Of a DNA stretch of 64,000 bases, positions 63,568 through 64,000 are shown piece by piece. Location of the stretch: NCBI GenBank assembly GCA_027923505.1, contig BROI01000006.1, positions 124,001 to 188,000 on the forward strand, in the 5' to 3' direction. The position numbers and the translations under genes are program-made. Every line of letters begins with the position of its first letter. The first letter of the stretch is position 1. The notes beneath the pieces are model-generated. The model was not told the origin of the DNA. It made no database searches and saw only the letters and a program-made list of their open reading frames with translations. Source of the stretch: Mayamaea pseudoterrestris (lineage: Eukaryota > Bacillariophyta > Bacillariophyceae > Sellaphorales > Sellaphoraceae).

Positions 63568-64000
63568 CCTGCCAGTTCTGGAATACAAAGAACATACATT
63601 TTGTAAGTGATTAGACCACAAAGGCTTGTCACCTTGGGTGTGAAACCCATCCCTTTGCCATGAGACTCCGCACATTCAACCAATGGTTGAATGTGCCAGC
63701 CGTGCACCCTTTTTGGCTACACAAACCATCATTGTTGCCAGTTGAGCCCTCCAATCCATTTCCATTTCATGTTTGGTGTCATGATGGGCCAATGCTTAAG
63801 TCAGTTGCACCCATTCCAATCTCCACCACCATGTATGACATGGTGAGACTCTGCATATCCAACAACTTGTTAAATCTGCCAGCACTGCACCTCAAGTGGC
63901 ACTTCCGACTGCCAGAATGGCCTGCCAGTTCTGGAATACAAAAACATACATTTTGTAAGTGATTAGACCGCAAAGGCTTGTCACCTTGGGTGTGAAACCT

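Larger units (their letters stand above)
52070..64000. repeat. Satellite array 2: 356-bp tandem repeat, runs off the window
   Basis: About 34 whole or partial monomers. Each full unit holds a perfect 25-base palindrome (arms CACATTCAACCA and complement, for example 58131-58155) and a second near-perfect 25-base palindrome (arms CAGATCCAACAA / TTGTTGAATCTG, one mismatch). Several monomers are internally deleted (near 53030, 55866, 57948, 60379, 61840, 62443, 63124, 63346). Frames of about 100 codons (plus strand) and 79 codons (minus strand) recur in every unit, but 356 is not a multiple of three, so no continuous protein exists. No transposase, tRNA or rRNA signature is visible. Confidence 0.95.

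Noticed and set aside
45700-64000. CRISPR array
   Set aside because: Repeats are 169 and 356 bases long, joined head to tail without unique spacers, and lie in a eukaryotic genome.
52070-64000. Genes for the repeated 100-residue (plus) and 79-residue (minus) frames of the 356-bp satellite
   Set aside because: They recur only because the unit recurs, the period is not a multiple of three, and both strands are open at once with no sign of codon-level constraint.
1-64000. tRNA, rRNA or spliceosomal RNA genes
   Set aside because: I scanned for box A/B pairs and conserved rRNA stretches and saw none that I could support.

Overview
This window looks like nuclear DNA of a photosynthetic stramenopile, most likely a diatom. 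Several predicted proteins begin with a signal peptide followed by an ASAF-like motif (STAF, NGF, ASGF, NAFF, DAFAP), the plastid-entry signature of algae with secondary red plastids. One gene matches the diatom-specific cyclin family. Introns are short with GT..AG ends, genes are closely packed on both strands, and the standard genetic code fits. The species cannot be named from the sequence alone.

Layout. 1-4.2 kb: the 3' end of an unknown gene, a hairpin-containing gene-free stretch, a GT92 glycosyltransferase gene broken by one frameshift, and a plastid-targeted protein of unknown role. 4.21-34.80 kb: a 15.3 kb segment present twice in direct tandem. Each unit carries, in order, a 102-residue unknown protein, a tubulin-tyrosine-ligase-like protein, RFT1, a plastid LON-domain protein, a GFO/IDH/MocA oxidoreductase, a lipase maturation factor, a plastid protein with an RRM-like C-terminus, a very acidic nuclear-type protein with a 5' UTR intron, a FAM173-type lysine methyltransferase, PEX5, and the 5' part of a carotenoid-isomerase-like gene. 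The duplication junction cuts the last gene, so only the right-hand unit has it whole. PEX5 is decayed in the left unit and intact in the right one; the other nine genes are open in both. 34.8-45.4 kb: the rest of the carotenoid-isomerase-like gene, a diatom-specific cyclin, a mu-homology-domain protein, an R2R3 Myb protein, a NAP1 histone chaperone and a small two-helix membrane protein. 45.7-64.0 kb: gene-free satellite DNA. It consists of a 169-bp satellite (about 36 good copies) followed by a 356-bp satellite (about 34 whole or partial copies) that runs off the window.

Comparing the two units gives a built-in test of function. It fixes several start codons (TTL, RFT1, the RRM-like protein and the methyltransferase). 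It shows a 794-bp stretch with no difference across a divergent promoter, best read as gene conversion. It also shows non-coding blocks that are more alike than neighbouring non-coding DNA, including a 202-bp block inside a 5' UTR intron that may be an RNA gene or an enhancer. The two satellites share a short module organised around a palindrome, and a bridging monomer at their border looks intermediate.

The genes serve general housekeeping roles (ER glycosylation and protein maturation, peroxisome import, plastid proteins, chromatin, cell cycle). No single pathway links them. The unusual parts of the window are the young-to-middle-aged tandem duplication and the two related palindromic satellites.
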